A program made the translations under genes and the position numbers. DNA of 64,000 bases. Origin: Pectobacterium sp. A5351 (lineage in GTDB: Bacteria; Pseudomonadota; Gammaproteobacteria; Enterobacterales; Enterobacteriaceae). Shown here piece after piece: positions 48,499 through 58,751 of the stretch. Under the pieces are notes generated by a model. It was not told the origin of the DNA, searched no databases, and saw nothing but the letters and a program-made list of their open reading frames with translations. The DNA lies in NCBI RefSeq assembly GCF_028335745.1, contig NZ_CP116477.1, forward strand, positions 2,542,001 to 2,606,000, read 5' to 3'. Numbering within the stretch: position 1 is the first letter of the stretch; every line of letters begins with the position of its first letter.

Positions 48499-49464
48499 TT
48501 ATTTGTATCCGTTCTGCTGAGCATACTCATCAATATTTTCAATCGTCTTTTCCATCAACAGTTGCAGCGATGAAGCTGATGTCCAAGAGATATGCGGCGT
48601 AATCAAAAGGTTCGGCAGGGTTTTCATCGCGATTAGCAATGGATTGTCTTTTTGCGGTGGTTCCTGCGTCAGGCAGTCCAGCGCTGCGCCGGCGATGACG
48701 CGCTGCTGCAATGCCTCTGCCAGTGCGTGTTCATCAATCAATCCGCCTCTGGCAGTGTTAATAATAAATGCGGTGGGCTTACACAGTGCAAGCGTCTCCG
48801 CATTAATCAGATGCTGCGTACTCGCATTGAGCGGGCAGTTGAGTGAAATCACATTCGCCAGCCGCAGAACGTCCTCAAAAGGCAGGTAACCGGCACGACA
48901 CTGTGCGGCCCCCCGGCGCTCGGCAAAAATCACCTTCATCCCCAGCGCCTGCGCCAGACGCGCGACCTCCCGCCCAATCGCACCTGCCCCGATGATGCCC
49001 AACGTCGCGCCAGCAATGTCTTTGACGGGATGATCAAAATAAGCAAACTGCGACTGGCTGGCCCAGCGATCGCTCAACTGATCGCGATACCACGCCATCA
49101 GGCTGTGCTTTAACGCGAAAATCATGGCAATCACGTGCTCGGATACCGCCTGCGTTGAGTAGCCCGGTACATTTTTGACCGTGATACCTAGCTCTTTGGC
49201 AGCAACAAGGTCGATATTGTCGGTTCCCGTTGCCGTCACGGCAATCAGCTTCAACTCAGGCAACGCAGACAGGGTGTCTCGCGTTAAAAGGGCTTTATTC
49301 GTGATGATAACGTGGGTGTCTTTTGCTCGGGCGATAACGTGATCGGGCGAGGTATAGTTATATTCAATCCATTCATGGCGGCATTGTGGCCGCCTAAAAT
49401 TCGTCTTTTTCAGGAAAATGGTTTCAGGCAGTGAGCCTTTATCCAAAAAGGTAATTTTTAACAT
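48499..49464 (-). CDS. D-2-hydroxyacid dehydrogenase (glycerate dehydrogenase type)
   Basis: 321 residues. The Rossmann motif GIIGAGAIGREVARLAQ is near residue 148. The catalytic set lies in VTATGTDNIDL, NTARGGLIDEHAL (Arg region), QEPPQKDNPLL (Glu region) and TPHISWTS (His). It reduces a 2-keto acid such as hydroxypyruvate or glyoxylate, or the reverse; the substrate cannot be fixed. Two adjacent ATGs (49467, 49464) follow CAGGG; the second has better spacing. The frame is open another 38 codons upstream but the domain starts at MLKITFLDKG. Confidence 0.85.
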   Translation of the reverse strand: MLKITFLDKGSLPETIFLKKTNFRRPQCRHEWIEYNYTSPDHVIARAKDTHVIITNKALLTRDTLSALPELKLIAVTATGTDNIDLVAAKELGITVKNVPGYSTQAVSEHVIAMIFALKHSLMAWYRDQLSDRWASQSQFAYFDHPVKDIAGATLGIIGAGAIGREVARLAQALGMKVIFAERRGAAQCRAGYLPFEDVLRLANVISLNCPLNASTQHLINAETLALCKPTAFIINTARGGLIDEHALAEALQQRVIAGAALDCLTQEPPQKDNPLLIAMKTLPNLLITPHISWTSASSLQLLMEKTIENIDEYAQQNGYK

Positions 49465-49903
49465 CATCGTGCCCTGGTTGCTATTCATACACTGATTGCC
49501 GATATCAAGTGCTCCGCAATCGGCAATCACGGCAAGTATTCTCATACAAAAATAATGAATTAAATTCTCTGTACGACACAAGACAACGAACGTATTAATA
49601 ACGTTACACTTCCTGCCTCATCGGGAATCCATCACTCCGTAACGTGAAGCGTAGTCAGCATTAAAGCAATTAACAATACCTAATATAATGAATTCCATTC
49701 ATCGACGTTGTTAACGGCGATATTCAGAAATATCACAAAAAAATAATAAGTGTGGAAGCACAATAGAGAAAGGGAGAAAGATAATCTCGGCGAAAAGCAG
49801 ACAACGTGAACGTAAACGAGAGCGGTGATGAAACGTGATATGCCATCTTCGTAGGTTAAGTTCCCCGAAACGTAAGAAGCGCCGTTTCGGGGAAAAGAGT
49901 CTA
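49465..49903. other. Dehydrogenase upstream region and cirA end
   Basis: 439 bp without a gene. It carries the promoter of the dehydrogenase gene (not resolved) and, near its right end, the hairpin listed at 49861-49894. Confidence 0.55.
49861..49894 (-). terminator. Hairpin after the TonB receptor gene
   Basis: TTCCCCGAAACG and CGTTTCGGGGAA form a perfect 12-bp stem with a ten-base loop, ten bases past the stop at 49904. No U tract is present on the minus strand. Confidence 0.65.
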
Positions 49904-52036
49904 TCAGAAGCTGACGTTTACTGATGCCCAGTAGTTACGACCAGGAATAACATAACCCGTAGTGGAAGCTTGGGAACCGTAGTAATCACCAGCATAGTAG
50001 GTGCCAGAACGACCATTTACGATAGCAGTATAAGGATGTACATCTGAGAAATCCTTATCCAGTACATTGTTCACTGTACCATTCAATGTCACGTTTTTCG
50101 TTACTTTGTAAGACGTGCCCAAATTTACTACCGTCCAAGCCTTAAGGTCAGCGCCACGAGAGTCATAAACCAGCTTTTGCGCAGCATTCAGATTCGCATA
50201 ATTAGTCGTAAAGCGTGGCGTATTCGCCCGGTATTCTGCCGCTAGCCAGCTATTCCACTGCTCATCAATCTGCCAGTTCAAGCGGGCATTCGCCATATGC
50301 TTCGCCGTTGTCGTCAGCGCCGCACCGGGATTGTCTCCACCAATTTGTTCGCTATGTGTATAGGTGTAATTCAACGCCAGAGTGACATCTGGCAAGAATA
50401 CCGGGAAAGATGTCGCCAGTTCCACCCCCTGCGTTCTGGCTTTTCCAATATTGCGATATGTCCCCGTTGAACTATTGAGTTCGACCGAGTCGATGGCATT
50501 TTTATAGTGGTTAACGAATCCGGTGATATTTGCCTTTACATCCGCGGGGTTATCGTAGTACACCCCGGCTTCAAAGTTAGTGCTCTCTTCCGGTTTAAGA
50601 TTCGGATTCCCGATCGTACTCGTTGTTCCGTTTCCGCCAACACCGCTAATGCCGTTATGCAATTGCGCAAGCGATGGTGCTTTATATCCGGTACTGACGC
50701 CACCTTTGACCGTCCAGTCATCGGCCACATTCCATACCAGATAAGCGCGTGGGCTCAGATGACCACCGAAGCTATCATGTTTCTCATAGCGAGCGCCTAA
50801 CGTCAGTGACAACGGGTCGAGTAATTGCCAGTCGTCTTCTGCATACAACGACCAGCTCTTCTGCTCAAATGTTTCACCGCTGTTTGCCAGCACAATGCCA
50901 TCTTTCAGGCGCGCATCCCAGAATTGCCCACCAACCGTTAGCAGATGATCTTCCCCGACTGGCGACACCAGTATCGTATCGAAAATAGTGTTGGTGTTTT
51001 TCAGTTCGCGATCGAGACCAGCAAAGCCAGCATTAGCGGTATTCAAGACACGCGGTGTCAGTAGGCGGCCTTTATTCTCAGTCACGGCATAGGAGAGATT
51101 TGAGCTCCAACGCCCAAACGGCAGGTCGGTATCATGCCCAATCGCCAGTTTATTACGCTCAAAGCGCAATTCATCGCGATATCCACCGCCACCAACACCA
51201 ATCGGGCCCAGTTGGCTACTGCGGTTATCGTAAGTCTGGCGTGACACATCGCCATCAATCCACAGAGTATTAGCATCACTGGTTTTAACACTCAACTTCC
51301 CACCAACATTGTAGTTATCCGTCTTGGTCGGAAAAGGGATACGAGTATCGCCACCGTTGCTGTTTAATGAGGTGACGCTAGAAGCCTGACGATGCTCCAG
51401 ATTACCACGTACCGCCAAACTCAATTTATCATTCGCCAATGGCCCGGAAGCATAAATCCCCAGTTTGGAGCTATCACCCCATTTACTGTGCTCTTGTACC
51501 GAGTGCGACAGGTTAACGTTGCCGCGCCATTCTTTGCTGTCTTTCTTGGTAATGATATTGACCACACCGCCCATCGCATCGGAACCATATAGCGTTGACA
51601 TTGGTCCACGGATCACTTCAATACGCTCAATGGCTGACAATGGCGGCATCACTGCCGTATTCATGGTGTAAAAACCATTCGGCGTTGTATCTCCACTGGC
51701 GTTCTGACGTACGCCATCGATTAGAATCAGGGTATAACTGCTCGGCATACCACGAATGCTGATATCCAGCCCCCCCGTTTTACCCGTGCCACTGCGCACA
51801 TCAACCCCTTCTACACCGCTTAACGCCTCTCCAAGATCGTGATAGCTTTTTTGAGAGAGTTCTTCCCCACTGACGACAGAAATGGATGCAGGCGCGTTCG
51901 TCAACTTTTTCTCATAACCACTCGCAGTCACAACCAAAACATCATCATTACCTGCCGCTATCGCAACATTTGTTGCTATTGCCGCCAGAGCCAGTGCGAC
52001 GGCATTCTTGAGATTAACCAGAGAATTTCCTTTCAT
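49904..52036 (-). CDS. cirA: TonB-dependent outer-membrane receptor, CirA-like
   Basis: 710 residues. A signal peptide ends near residue 27 (NVAIA). The TonB box is DVLVVTAS near residues 32-39. The plug domain (about 40-165) has APASISVVSGEEL, SIRGMPSSYTLILIDGVRQ and IEVIRGPMSTLYGSDAMGGVVNII. A 22-strand barrel follows, ending with a terminal Phe (WASVNVSF). Plug and position beside lysP match E. coli CirA, a catecholate siderophore receptor, but the protein is about 47 residues longer and the loops differ, so the ligand is uncertain. GAGGA precedes the ATG. A Fur box lies upstream. Confidence 0.85.
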   Translation of the reverse strand: MKGNSLVNLKNAVALALAAIATNVAIAAGNDDVLVVTASGYEKKLTNAPASISVVSGEELSQKSYHDLGEALSGVEGVDVRSGTGKTGGLDISIRGMPSSYTLILIDGVRQNASGDTTPNGFYTMNTAVMPPLSAIERIEVIRGPMSTLYGSDAMGGVVNIITKKDSKEWRGNVNLSHSVQEHSKWGDSSKLGIYASGPLANDKLSLAVRGNLEHRQASSVTSLNSNGGDTRIPFPTKTDNYNVGGKLSVKTSDANTLWIDGDVSRQTYDNRSSQLGPIGVGGGGYRDELRFERNKLAIGHDTDLPFGRWSSNLSYAVTENKGRLLTPRVLNTANAGFAGLDRELKNTNTIFDTILVSPVGEDHLLTVGGQFWDARLKDGIVLANSGETFEQKSWSLYAEDDWQLLDPLSLTLGARYEKHDSFGGHLSPRAYLVWNVADDWTVKGGVSTGYKAPSLAQLHNGISGVGGNGTTSTIGNPNLKPEESTNFEAGVYYDNPADVKANITGFVNHYKNAIDSVELNSSTGTYRNIGKARTQGVELATSFPVFLPDVTLALNYTYTHSEQIGGDNPGAALTTTAKHMANARLNWQIDEQWNSWLAAEYRANTPRFTTNYANLNAAQKLVYDSRGADLKAWTVVNLGTSYKVTKNVTLNGTVNNVLDKDFSDVHPYTAIVNGRSGTYYAGDYYGSQASTTGYVIPGRNYWASVNVSF

Positions 52037-52103
52037 GATTCCTCGTTATTTTATTGAGTTTTTTTGCAAAAAATAGTGTAAATGAATGCGAAAAAACGTA
52101 AAT

Positions 52104-52122
52104 GATAAGTATTATCATTATG
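52104..52122 (-). promoter_or_regulatory. Fur box upstream of cirA
   Basis: Read on the minus strand, CATAATGATAATACTTATC matches 16 of 19 positions of the Fur consensus GATAATGATAATCATTATC. It is 68 bp before the cirA start, consistent with iron repression. Confidence 0.85.
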
Positions 52123-52154
52123 ACTTTCGTTTAACTACGGTTTAGGAATGCCGA

Positions 52155-52171
52155 TTTTCGTAGTACGAAAA
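52155..52171 (-). promoter_or_regulatory. 17-bp perfect palindrome upstream of cirA
   Basis: TTTTCGTA-G-TACGAAAA is symmetrical around one central base. It lies about 120 bp before cirA and 33 bp beyond the Fur box. It may be an operator for an unidentified regulator. Confidence 0.5.
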
Positions 52172-52266
52172 CGTTACTCAGGAAGAATAAAAATGGCTAG
52201 GAAGGTTTCTGCGGCAATAATAAAATTCAAAATATTTGATATAGAATTAGGCTTTACCAAGTAAAA

Positions 52267-52295
52267 ACGCCGCTGATAACACGTATCAGTGGCGT
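52267..52295 (-). terminator. Terminator of lysP
   Basis: ACGCCGCTGATA and TATCAGTGGCGT form a 12-bp stem with one G-U/mismatch position. On the minus strand it is followed by TTTTAC. It lies 54 bp past the lysP stop. Confidence 0.75.
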
Positions 52296-52348
52296 AAAAG
52301 ACAATATTTCGAGGTAAAAAAACAGCGTGGTTACCACGCGCTTACGAT

Positions 52349-53824
52349 TTAGTCTTTATGATCGGGGTACGTCATATCCTGATATTTGATAAAACGCGTT
52401 CCACGGCACAGCTTGTAGCCGAACCAAATCAACAGGAACAGCGGGATACCGATGTACGTCGCCGTCACACCATACCAGTCGATTTTATCTTCCAGAAATG
52501 CCTGGTAATTCTGTCCCAACGTGATGATCAGGCAGAGCACAAACGCAAAGATCGGCCCTAGCGGGAAGAAACTCGATTGATAAGGCAGACGGTTAAGATC
52601 GTAGCCCTGCATAACGTATCCGCGACGGAAACGGTAATGGCTGATGGCGATCCCCAGCCAGGCAATAAAGCCGGTCATACCGGACGTATTCAGCAGCCAC
52701 AGATAAACCGTTTGGTTGCCATACAAAGAAGACAGGAAACACAGCGCAGCCACCACAGTGGTGGCGTACAGCGCATTACGCGGCACGCCACCTTTTGACA
52801 GCTTAGCGAACATGCGCGGCGCCTTACCTTCCGATGCCAGCGTAAACAGCATACGCGTCGAGGCGTACATCCCGGAGTTACCCGCCGACAGCACCGCAGT
52901 CAGGATGACCGCATTCATCACCGCAGCGGCAGATAGCAGCCCCGCGTTCTCAAACACCAGCGTGAACGGACTCACCGTGATATCTTTGACGTCATTACGA
53001 AGTAGGTTTGGATCGGTATACGGAATGATTAAGCTAATAATCAGGATCGCGAAGATGTAGAACAGCAGGATGCGCCAGAAAACCTGACGGATGGCACGCG
53101 GAATGTTTTTGCTTGGCTCCTGAGATTCCCCAGCCGCCACGCCGATCAGTTCCGTTCCCTGAAAAGAGAAGCCCACGATCATCGCCACGCCAATCATGGC
53201 AGAGAAGCCGCCGGCAAACGGCGCATCACCAATTTCCCAGTTGTGGAATCCGGCATTTTCCGCACCGCTCATAATGCCCGTAATCATCATCACACCAACG
53301 GCGATGAAAATGATGACCGTCGCGACTTTAATCAGTGAGAACCAGTATTCCGCCTCGCCAAACCCTTTCACAGAAATGTAGTTAAGTAGGAACATTAGCG
53401 CCAGGAACAACGCGCTCCAAATCCAGCCGGACACGTCGGGGAACCAATATCCCATCACCAGTTGCGCCGCCACCAGATCGACCGCGATGGTCACTGCCCA
53501 GTTGTACCAGTAGTTCCAGCCCAGCGCGAAGCCGAATCCTTCTTCTACATAGCGGGAACCATAGCTAGAGAACGAACCGGAAACTGGCATGAACGCCGCC
53601 AGTTCACCCAGGCTGGTCATCAGGAAGTAAACCATCAGCCCAATCAGGGCATAAGACAGCAGTGCACCACCTGGGCCTGCCTGTGAAACCGTCGCGCCAG
53701 ACGCGACAAATAACCCAGTGCCAATCGATCCGCCAATGGCGATCATCGTTAAATGCCGTGCTTTCAGTTCACGGCGCAGGGTCGGTGCACCCTGTGTAGT
53801 TTGTTGAATATCGTGCTGAGCCAT
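52349..53824 (-). CDS. lysP: Lysine-specific permease LysP
   Basis: 491 residues, APC superfamily amino acid permease with 12 membrane helices. IAIGGSIGTGLFVASGATVSQAGPGGALLSYALIG near residues 30-64 and FSFQGTELIGVAAGESQEPSKNIPRAIRQVFWRI near 218-251 are family signatures. It is colinear with E. coli LysP, the proton-coupled lysine importer and co-sensor of CadC. Gene context (cirA-lysP-yeiE) is also as in E. coli. Confidence 0.94.
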   Translation of the reverse strand: MAQHDIQQTTQGAPTLRRELKARHLTMIAIGGSIGTGLFVASGATVSQAGPGGALLSYALIGLMVYFLMTSLGELAAFMPVSGSFSSYGSRYVEEGFGFALGWNYWYNWAVTIAVDLVAAQLVMGYWFPDVSGWIWSALFLALMFLLNYISVKGFGEAEYWFSLIKVATVIIFIAVGVMMITGIMSGAENAGFHNWEIGDAPFAGGFSAMIGVAMIVGFSFQGTELIGVAAGESQEPSKNIPRAIRQVFWRILLFYIFAILIISLIIPYTDPNLLRNDVKDITVSPFTLVFENAGLLSAAAVMNAVILTAVLSAGNSGMYASTRMLFTLASEGKAPRMFAKLSKGGVPRNALYATTVVAALCFLSSLYGNQTVYLWLLNTSGMTGFIAWLGIAISHYRFRRGYVMQGYDLNRLPYQSSFFPLGPIFAFVLCLIITLGQNYQAFLEDKIDWYGVTATYIGIPLFLLIWFGYKLCRGTRFIKYQDMTYPDHKD

Positions 53825-53959
53825 TGTTATCCCACGTGCTCGTGCTAAAAATCGAGGCGGGATTGTAGCAAATCGCGTTGTGCTGAATAGTTAAGATCGT
53901 CGAGTTATAAGAGAGCTTAATAACTCACGTCCGATTATTAGCAGCAGAAAATATTTTCG

Positions 53960-54832
53960 CTATGGCTTTTCACAGCAATAACTCAGGAAACGTTGCAGCA
54001 CATTTGACAGATGTTTCTGCCGGTGGTGTACCAGATACAGCGTCCGTGTGAGTTTAAGCAGCGGCACCTTCAGTTCCACCAACGAACCTGACGCCAACTG
54101 TTCGGCAATAACATGTCGCGACAGGCAACTGATTCCGATCCCGTGGCGAACCGCATGTTTAATCGCCTCCGAGTTCCCTAACTCCATCACCAGATGGAAA
54201 TGCGACAGGTGCGTCAGCAGCAGATGATCCAGCACTTCACGCGTGCCTGAACCACGTTCACGAAGGATCCAATGCGCATCCGCCAGCGCGGCTAATGATA
54301 CAGAACCCCGACTGAGCGGATGGTCGGGAGAACAAAACACCACCAGTTCATCTTCCAGCCAGGGTTGCGTAATCAAATCAGGATGGTGGCAAGGCCCTTC
54401 GATCAAACCTAAATCGACACTGAATTCAGACACGCGAGTGATCACATCTTTCGTATTGCCAACATGCAGCTCTAGCGGAATGTCAGGGTAGTCATGGCGA
54501 TAGCGGGCAATCATTGCGGGCAACAGGTAGTTGCCGATGGTACTGCTGGCATAAATGCGCAGCGCCCCATTATCACGGCGGAAAAGCTGTTCAATTTCCA
54601 TCGACTGCTCAAGTAATGCCAGCGCTTTGGGGTACAGCAGACGGCCATGTTCATTAACCACCAAACGTTTGCCAACGCGATCGAAAAGTTGAACACCCAA
54701 CTGCCCTTCTAAATCCGCCAACGCGGCGCTGACAGCCGATTGAGACAGGGCAAGTACAACGGAGGCCTGTGTCGTTGAACCACTTTTCAGGACTTCGGCA
54801 AAGACTTCCAGTTGACGTAACGTGATATGCAT
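53960..54832 (-). CDS. yeiE: LysR-family regulator YeiE
   Basis: 290 residues. The N-terminal winged helix has [46 protein letters not shown], and the C-terminal sensor has [17 protein letters not shown] and [24 protein letters not shown]. It corresponds to E. coli YeiE, which in some enterics regulates sulfite and iron-related genes. It is divergent from yeiH, a likely target. Confidence 0.92.
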   Translation of the reverse strand: MHITLRQLEVFAEVLKSGSTTQASVVLALSQSAVSAALADLEGQLGVQLFDRVGKRLVVNEHGRLLYPKALALLEQSMEIEQLFRRDNGALRIYASSTIGNYLLPAMIARYRHDYPDIPLELHVGNTKDVITRVSEFSVDLGLIEGPCHHPDLITQPWLEDELVVFCSPDHPLSRGSVSLAALADAHWILRERGSGTREVLDHLLLTHLSHFHLVMELGNSEAIKHAVRHGIGISCLSRHVIAEQLASGSLVELKVPLLKLTRTLYLVHHRQKHLSNVLQRFLSYCCEKP

Positions 54833-54950
54833 AGTGCGCTCTTTATCTGAAATACCTATAAGTTATAAATATATAATCAATTTCTCTTTTAATCTCGTGG
54901 ATTATAAGCTGGCTTCTCAATTCGGTACGGTCAGAATAGGCACCAAACCC

Positions 54951-56024
54951 ATGGCTCTTCCTACAACGTTACAAGGAATGGTTCCATCCGATGGAGCAAA
55001 AGCACGATTACCCGGTCTGCTGTTAGTCAGTTTAATAACTTTTTCACTCCTCTGGCTGGCAAATATTCCGAAAATCGCTCACTGGGGGCCGGGTTCACTG
55101 ACATTAGCGATTCTCATGGGGATCATACTGGGAAACAGCGTTTATCCACGCCTTCATCCTCTGTGCGATCCTGGCGTGCAGTGGGCCAAGCAGCATTTAC
55201 TGCGCTGGGGCATCATACTTTATGGTGTTCGCCTCAGCTTTCAGCAGGTGACAACCGTTGGCGTTACCGGGATTGCCGTCGACCTTACCGTGGTCACGCT
55301 GACGTTTTTACTTGCCTGCTGGATGGGCAAGCGCTGGCTGAAGCTCGACAATGAAATCGTGATGCTCATCGGTGCTGGCAGCAGCATCTGCGGCGCAGCC
55401 GCAATCATGGCAACCGCACCCGTTGTCAAAGCGTCCAGCAATGCCATTGCTGTCGCCGTTTCCACCGTGGTGATTTTCGGTACGACAGCCATGTTTTTGT
55501 ACCCGTGGCTCTATCAGCTCAATCTCGATCATCACTGGATTGACGTTACACCGCAGATCGTCGGTCTGTACTTTGGCTCGACGATACATGAAGTCGCTCA
55601 GGTCGTTGCCGCCGCACATGCCGTCGATAGCGCGACAGAAAACATCGCCGTCATCAGCAAAATGCTGCGCGTGATGATGCTGGCGCCTTTCCTTGTCGTT
55701 CTCGGGTTTTACCTGAAAAAAGCGACACAAAAAAGTGATGCACAAGACGCGGTTCCGCTGGTATTCCCGTGGTTTGCACTGGGGTTTATCGCCGTTGCCG
55801 CCTTCAACTCTTTCTCACTCCTGTCTCCGACACTCGTCACGCAGTTAGTTCAACTTGATAATATTCTGCTGACCATGGCGATGGTTGCGCTGGGGCTGAC
55901 TACCCGATTCAGTGCTATTCGTCAGGCTGGCACCAAACCACTGCTGCTGGCACTTATTCTATTTATCTGGCTGGTGGTTGGCGGCGCAGGCATCAATCTG
56001 TTCTTCGAACATTTATTCGGCTAA
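54951..56024 (+). CDS. yeiH: UPF0324 membrane protein YeiH
   Basis: 357 residues with about ten membrane helices. [72 protein letters not shown] and the C-terminal [23 protein letters not shown] are UPF0324 motifs. YeiH is a putative sulfate/sulfite exporter-like protein, inferred from the family and its YeiE link. ATG 54951 was chosen with AGG ten bases upstream; the open frame before it overlaps yeiE. An ATG at 54978 is another possibility. Confidence 0.88.
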   Translation: MALPTTLQGMVPSDGAKARLPGLLLVSLITFSLLWLANIPKIAHWGPGSLTLAILMGIILGNSVYPRLHPLCDPGVQWAKQHLLRWGIILYGVRLSFQQVTTVGVTGIAVDLTVVTLTFLLACWMGKRWLKLDNEIVMLIGAGSSICGAAAIMATAPVVKASSNAIAVAVSTVVIFGTTAMFLYPWLYQLNLDHHWIDVTPQIVGLYFGSTIHEVAQVVAAAHAVDSATENIAVISKMLRVMMLAPFLVVLGFYLKKATQKSDAQDAVPLVFPWFALGFIAVAAFNSFSLLSPTLVTQLVQLDNILLTMAMVALGLTTRFSAIRQAGTKPLLLALILFIWLVVGGAGINLFFEHLFG

Positions 56025-56092
56025 CGATAAATTATTTGGCTGTTAACGTCTCATTAACCTGCATAATGTCTCCGTTACCAGAGGAGACCAAC

Positions 56093-56941
56093 ATGAAATA
56101 CATCGGCGCGCACGTTAGCGCGGCAGGCGGGGTCGATCAGGCCGTGATTCGCGCACACGAGATAAAGGCAACGGCTTTTGCGTTATTTACCAAGAATCAG
56201 CGCCAATGGCAGGCTGCGCCGCTCAGCGCGGAGCTTATCGACCGTTTTAAAGCTGCCTGTGAACAGTACGCCTATACGCCAGCACAGATTCTGCCCCACG
56301 ACAGCTATCTGATTAATCTGGGCCACCCAGACGACGAGGCGCTGGAAAAATCACGCATCGCGTTTATCGATGAAATGTCCCGCTGCCAGCAGCTTGGGCT
56401 GAGTCTGCTGAATTTTCACCCCGGTAGCCATCTGAAACAGATTGAAGAAGCAGACTGTCTGGCCCGTATCGCCGAGTCCATCAATATCGCGCTGGCGGAA
56501 ACGGACGGTGTTACCGCCGTGATTGAAAACACCGCCGGACAAGGTAGCAATCTCGGTTTCCGCTTTGAGCATCTGGCGGCCATCATCGACGGCGTAGAAG
56601 ATAAAAGCCGCGTTGGCGTCTGTATCGATACCTGTCACGCCTTCGCTGGCGGCTACGATCTGCGGACAGAAGCCGATTGCGCAGCCACCTTCGCTGAATT
56701 CGAGCGCATTGTTGGGTTCCGCTATCTGCGCGGAATGCACTTGAACGATGCAAAGAGCGCGTTCGCCAGCCGCGTTGACCGACACCATAGTCTGGGGGAA
56801 GGCAATATCGGCAAAACGGCCTTCAGCTATATCATGAAAGATGCCCGCTTTGATGGTATCCCAATGATTCTGGAGACAATCAACCCTGACATCTGGGCCG
56901 ACGAAATCGCCTGGCTCAAATCCGAAGCCCAGCGTAGTTAG
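56093..56941 (+). CDS. nfo: Endonuclease IV
   Basis: 282 residues, TIM barrel with three zinc ions. Zinc-site segments are in order: HDSYLINLG (near residue 69), NFHPGSH (109), VIENTAGQG (E145), [13 protein letters not shown] (D179, H182), [23 protein letters not shown] (H216, D229, H231) and ILETINPD (E261). It cleaves DNA 5' of abasic sites. GAGGAG precedes the ATG at 56093; the frame upstream is open but lacks the family start [13 protein letters not shown]. Confidence 0.96.
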   Translation: MKYIGAHVSAAGGVDQAVIRAHEIKATAFALFTKNQRQWQAAPLSAELIDRFKAACEQYAYTPAQILPHDSYLINLGHPDDEALEKSRIAFIDEMSRCQQLGLSLLNFHPGSHLKQIEEADCLARIAESINIALAETDGVTAVIENTAGQGSNLGFRFEHLAAIIDGVEDKSRVGVCIDTCHAFAGGYDLRTEADCAATFAEFERIVGFRYLRGMHLNDAKSAFASRVDRHHSLGEGNIGKTAFSYIMKDARFDGIPMILETINPDIWADEIAWLKSEAQRS

Positions 56942-56950
56942 TTTTTTATC

Positions 56951-56987
56951 CCATAAAAAAGCGCCAGAAGGTTACCCAACTGGCGCT
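56951..56987 (-). terminator. Terminator of fruBKA
   Basis: AGCGCCAG and CTGGCGCT form an 8-bp stem. On the minus strand it is followed by six T. It lies 54 bp past the fruA stop, between convergent nfo and fruA. Confidence 0.9.
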
Positions 56988-57041
56988 ATCTCATTCACAT
57001 CCTTGTGTTATGGCATGATTTTTTAACGACGATAATCAGAC

Positions 57042-58733
57042 TTACGCGACTTTCGCCAGTTGTTCATCAGAGCGTTTCAGCAGCGCGTACAGCACACCAG
57101 CCACGATGGTTCCCGCAATGATCGCCAACAGATAGCCGATAACGGGAGTAATCGCGCCAGGAATCAGCAGCACGAACAGACCGCCGTGTGGTGCCATCAG
57201 TTTAGCGCCCACCGCCATCGACAACGCACCAGTCAGTGCACCACCGAGGATACAGCAAGGCAGAACGCGCATTGGGTCACGCGCCGCGTAAGGAATCGCC
57301 CCTTCAGAGATAAAGCACAGGCCCAGTACAAACGCCGCTTTGCCTCCTTCACGCTCGGTCGGGTTGAATTTCTTACTTGCCAGCACGGTTGCCAGCCCCA
57401 TCGCCAGCGGTGGCACCATACCTGCAGCCATGACGGCAGCCATCGGCGCGTAAATCTGGCTACTGAGCAAGGTCGTACCGAAGACGTAAGCCACCTTGTT
57501 AACCGGGCCGCCCATATCCGTACACATCATCGCACCCAGAATCGCACCCAGGATCACCGCATTCGCCGTACCCATGGATTGCAGCCAGCTAGTCAGGCCA
57601 GTCAGGATTTTCGCCACCGGCGTACCGACGACATAAATCATGATAAGACCGGTGATCAGCGTAGCAAACAGCGGAATGATCAGAATCGGTTTTAGCGCCG
57701 TCAGACTTTGCGGCAGAATCAGCTTATTGTTGATCGCTTTGGCCACATAACCGGCCAGGAAACCTGCGATGATCCCACCGAGGAAGCCTGCCCCCGTACT
57801 CACCGCTAACATCCCGCCAACCAGACCCGGCGTTAAGCCCGGACGATCCGCAATGGAGAAAGCGATATAGCCCGCCAACACCGGCACCATCAGTGCGAAG
57901 GCAGAACCGCCACCGATCTTCATCAGCGCCGCGGCCAGCGTACCTTCCTGTTTAAAGGCTTCAATACCAAAGACAAACGACAGGGCGATACACAGACCAC
58001 CCGCCACCACCATCGGCAACATATAGGATACGCCAGTCAGCAGGTGACGATAGGGACCCGTTCCGCCTTTCTGAGCAGACTCGTTCGCACTTGACGCACT
58101 GGTTTGCCCAGACGGCTGATACACTTTCGCTTCAGTCTGCGCTTTATCTAACTCCTGCGCCGTCTTCTTCAGTGCCAACCCTGTGGAAGTGCGATACATC
58201 TTCTTGCCAGCAAACTTCGCCAGATCGACTTCAATATCCGCAGCAACGATCACCAGATCGGCCTGCTCCACTTCTTCTGGGGTAATCGCGTTGCCCGCAC
58301 CAACGGAGCCGCGCGTTTCCACTTTAACCCACCAGCCGCGTTTTTTAGCTTCACTTTCAATCGCTTCTGCTGCCATAAACGTGTGCGCGACGCCAGTCGG
58401 ACACGCCGTTACGGCAACAATGCGCTTAGCAGCAGCGTGTTGCTGAACGGAAGCTGACGCGACAGCCTGATACGTCGTTGCTTCAGCCTGCGCCTTTGCC
58501 AAAAAGGCTTCCGGCTGCGAAACAGCCAGCTCAATGTCACCGACATAAACCTGCTTGCCATTCAGTGCACTGTCCGCCGCAGCGGATGCACCCAGAACGA
58601 TCGCCAGTTCTGCATCGTTAGCCTGTTCTGTAAACGTCACCCCTGCTTTCGCAGCGGCAGCGCCGAGTAGGTTCTTCACCAGTTGGCTTCTCGCCAGGCC
58701 CAGTGATTTATCCAAAATCAGCAGCGTTTTCAT
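57042..58733 (-). CDS. fruA: PTS fructose transporter EIIB'BC (FruA)
   Basis: 563 residues. A degenerate IIB' domain (1-100) is followed by a IIB domain with the phospho-cysteine in TACPTGVAHTFMAAEA near residue 112. A Ser/Ala-rich linker near 210-225 leads to a IIC membrane domain with about nine helices (GVSYMLPMVVAGG, DMGGPVNKVAY, EGAIPYAARDPMRVLPCC). It imports fructose and phosphorylates it to fructose-1-phosphate, with phosphate from FruB. Last gene of fruB-K-A, 18 bp after fruK. Confidence 0.96.
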   Translation of the reverse strand: MKTLLILDKSLGLARSQLVKNLLGAAAAKAGVTFTEQANDAELAIVLGASAAADSALNGKQVYVGDIELAVSQPEAFLAKAQAEATTYQAVASASVQQHAAAKRIVAVTACPTGVAHTFMAAEAIESEAKKRGWWVKVETRGSVGAGNAITPEEVEQADLVIVAADIEVDLAKFAGKKMYRTSTGLALKKTAQELDKAQTEAKVYQPSGQTSASSANESAQKGGTGPYRHLLTGVSYMLPMVVAGGLCIALSFVFGIEAFKQEGTLAAALMKIGGGSAFALMVPVLAGYIAFSIADRPGLTPGLVGGMLAVSTGAGFLGGIIAGFLAGYVAKAINNKLILPQSLTALKPILIIPLFATLITGLIMIYVVGTPVAKILTGLTSWLQSMGTANAVILGAILGAMMCTDMGGPVNKVAYVFGTTLLSSQIYAPMAAVMAAGMVPPLAMGLATVLASKKFNPTEREGGKAAFVLGLCFISEGAIPYAARDPMRVLPCCILGGALTGALSMAVGAKLMAPHGGLFVLLIPGAITPVIGYLLAIIAGTIVAGVLYALLKRSDEQLAKVA

Positions 58734-58751
58734 TGTTTATCTCCTGCTGTA

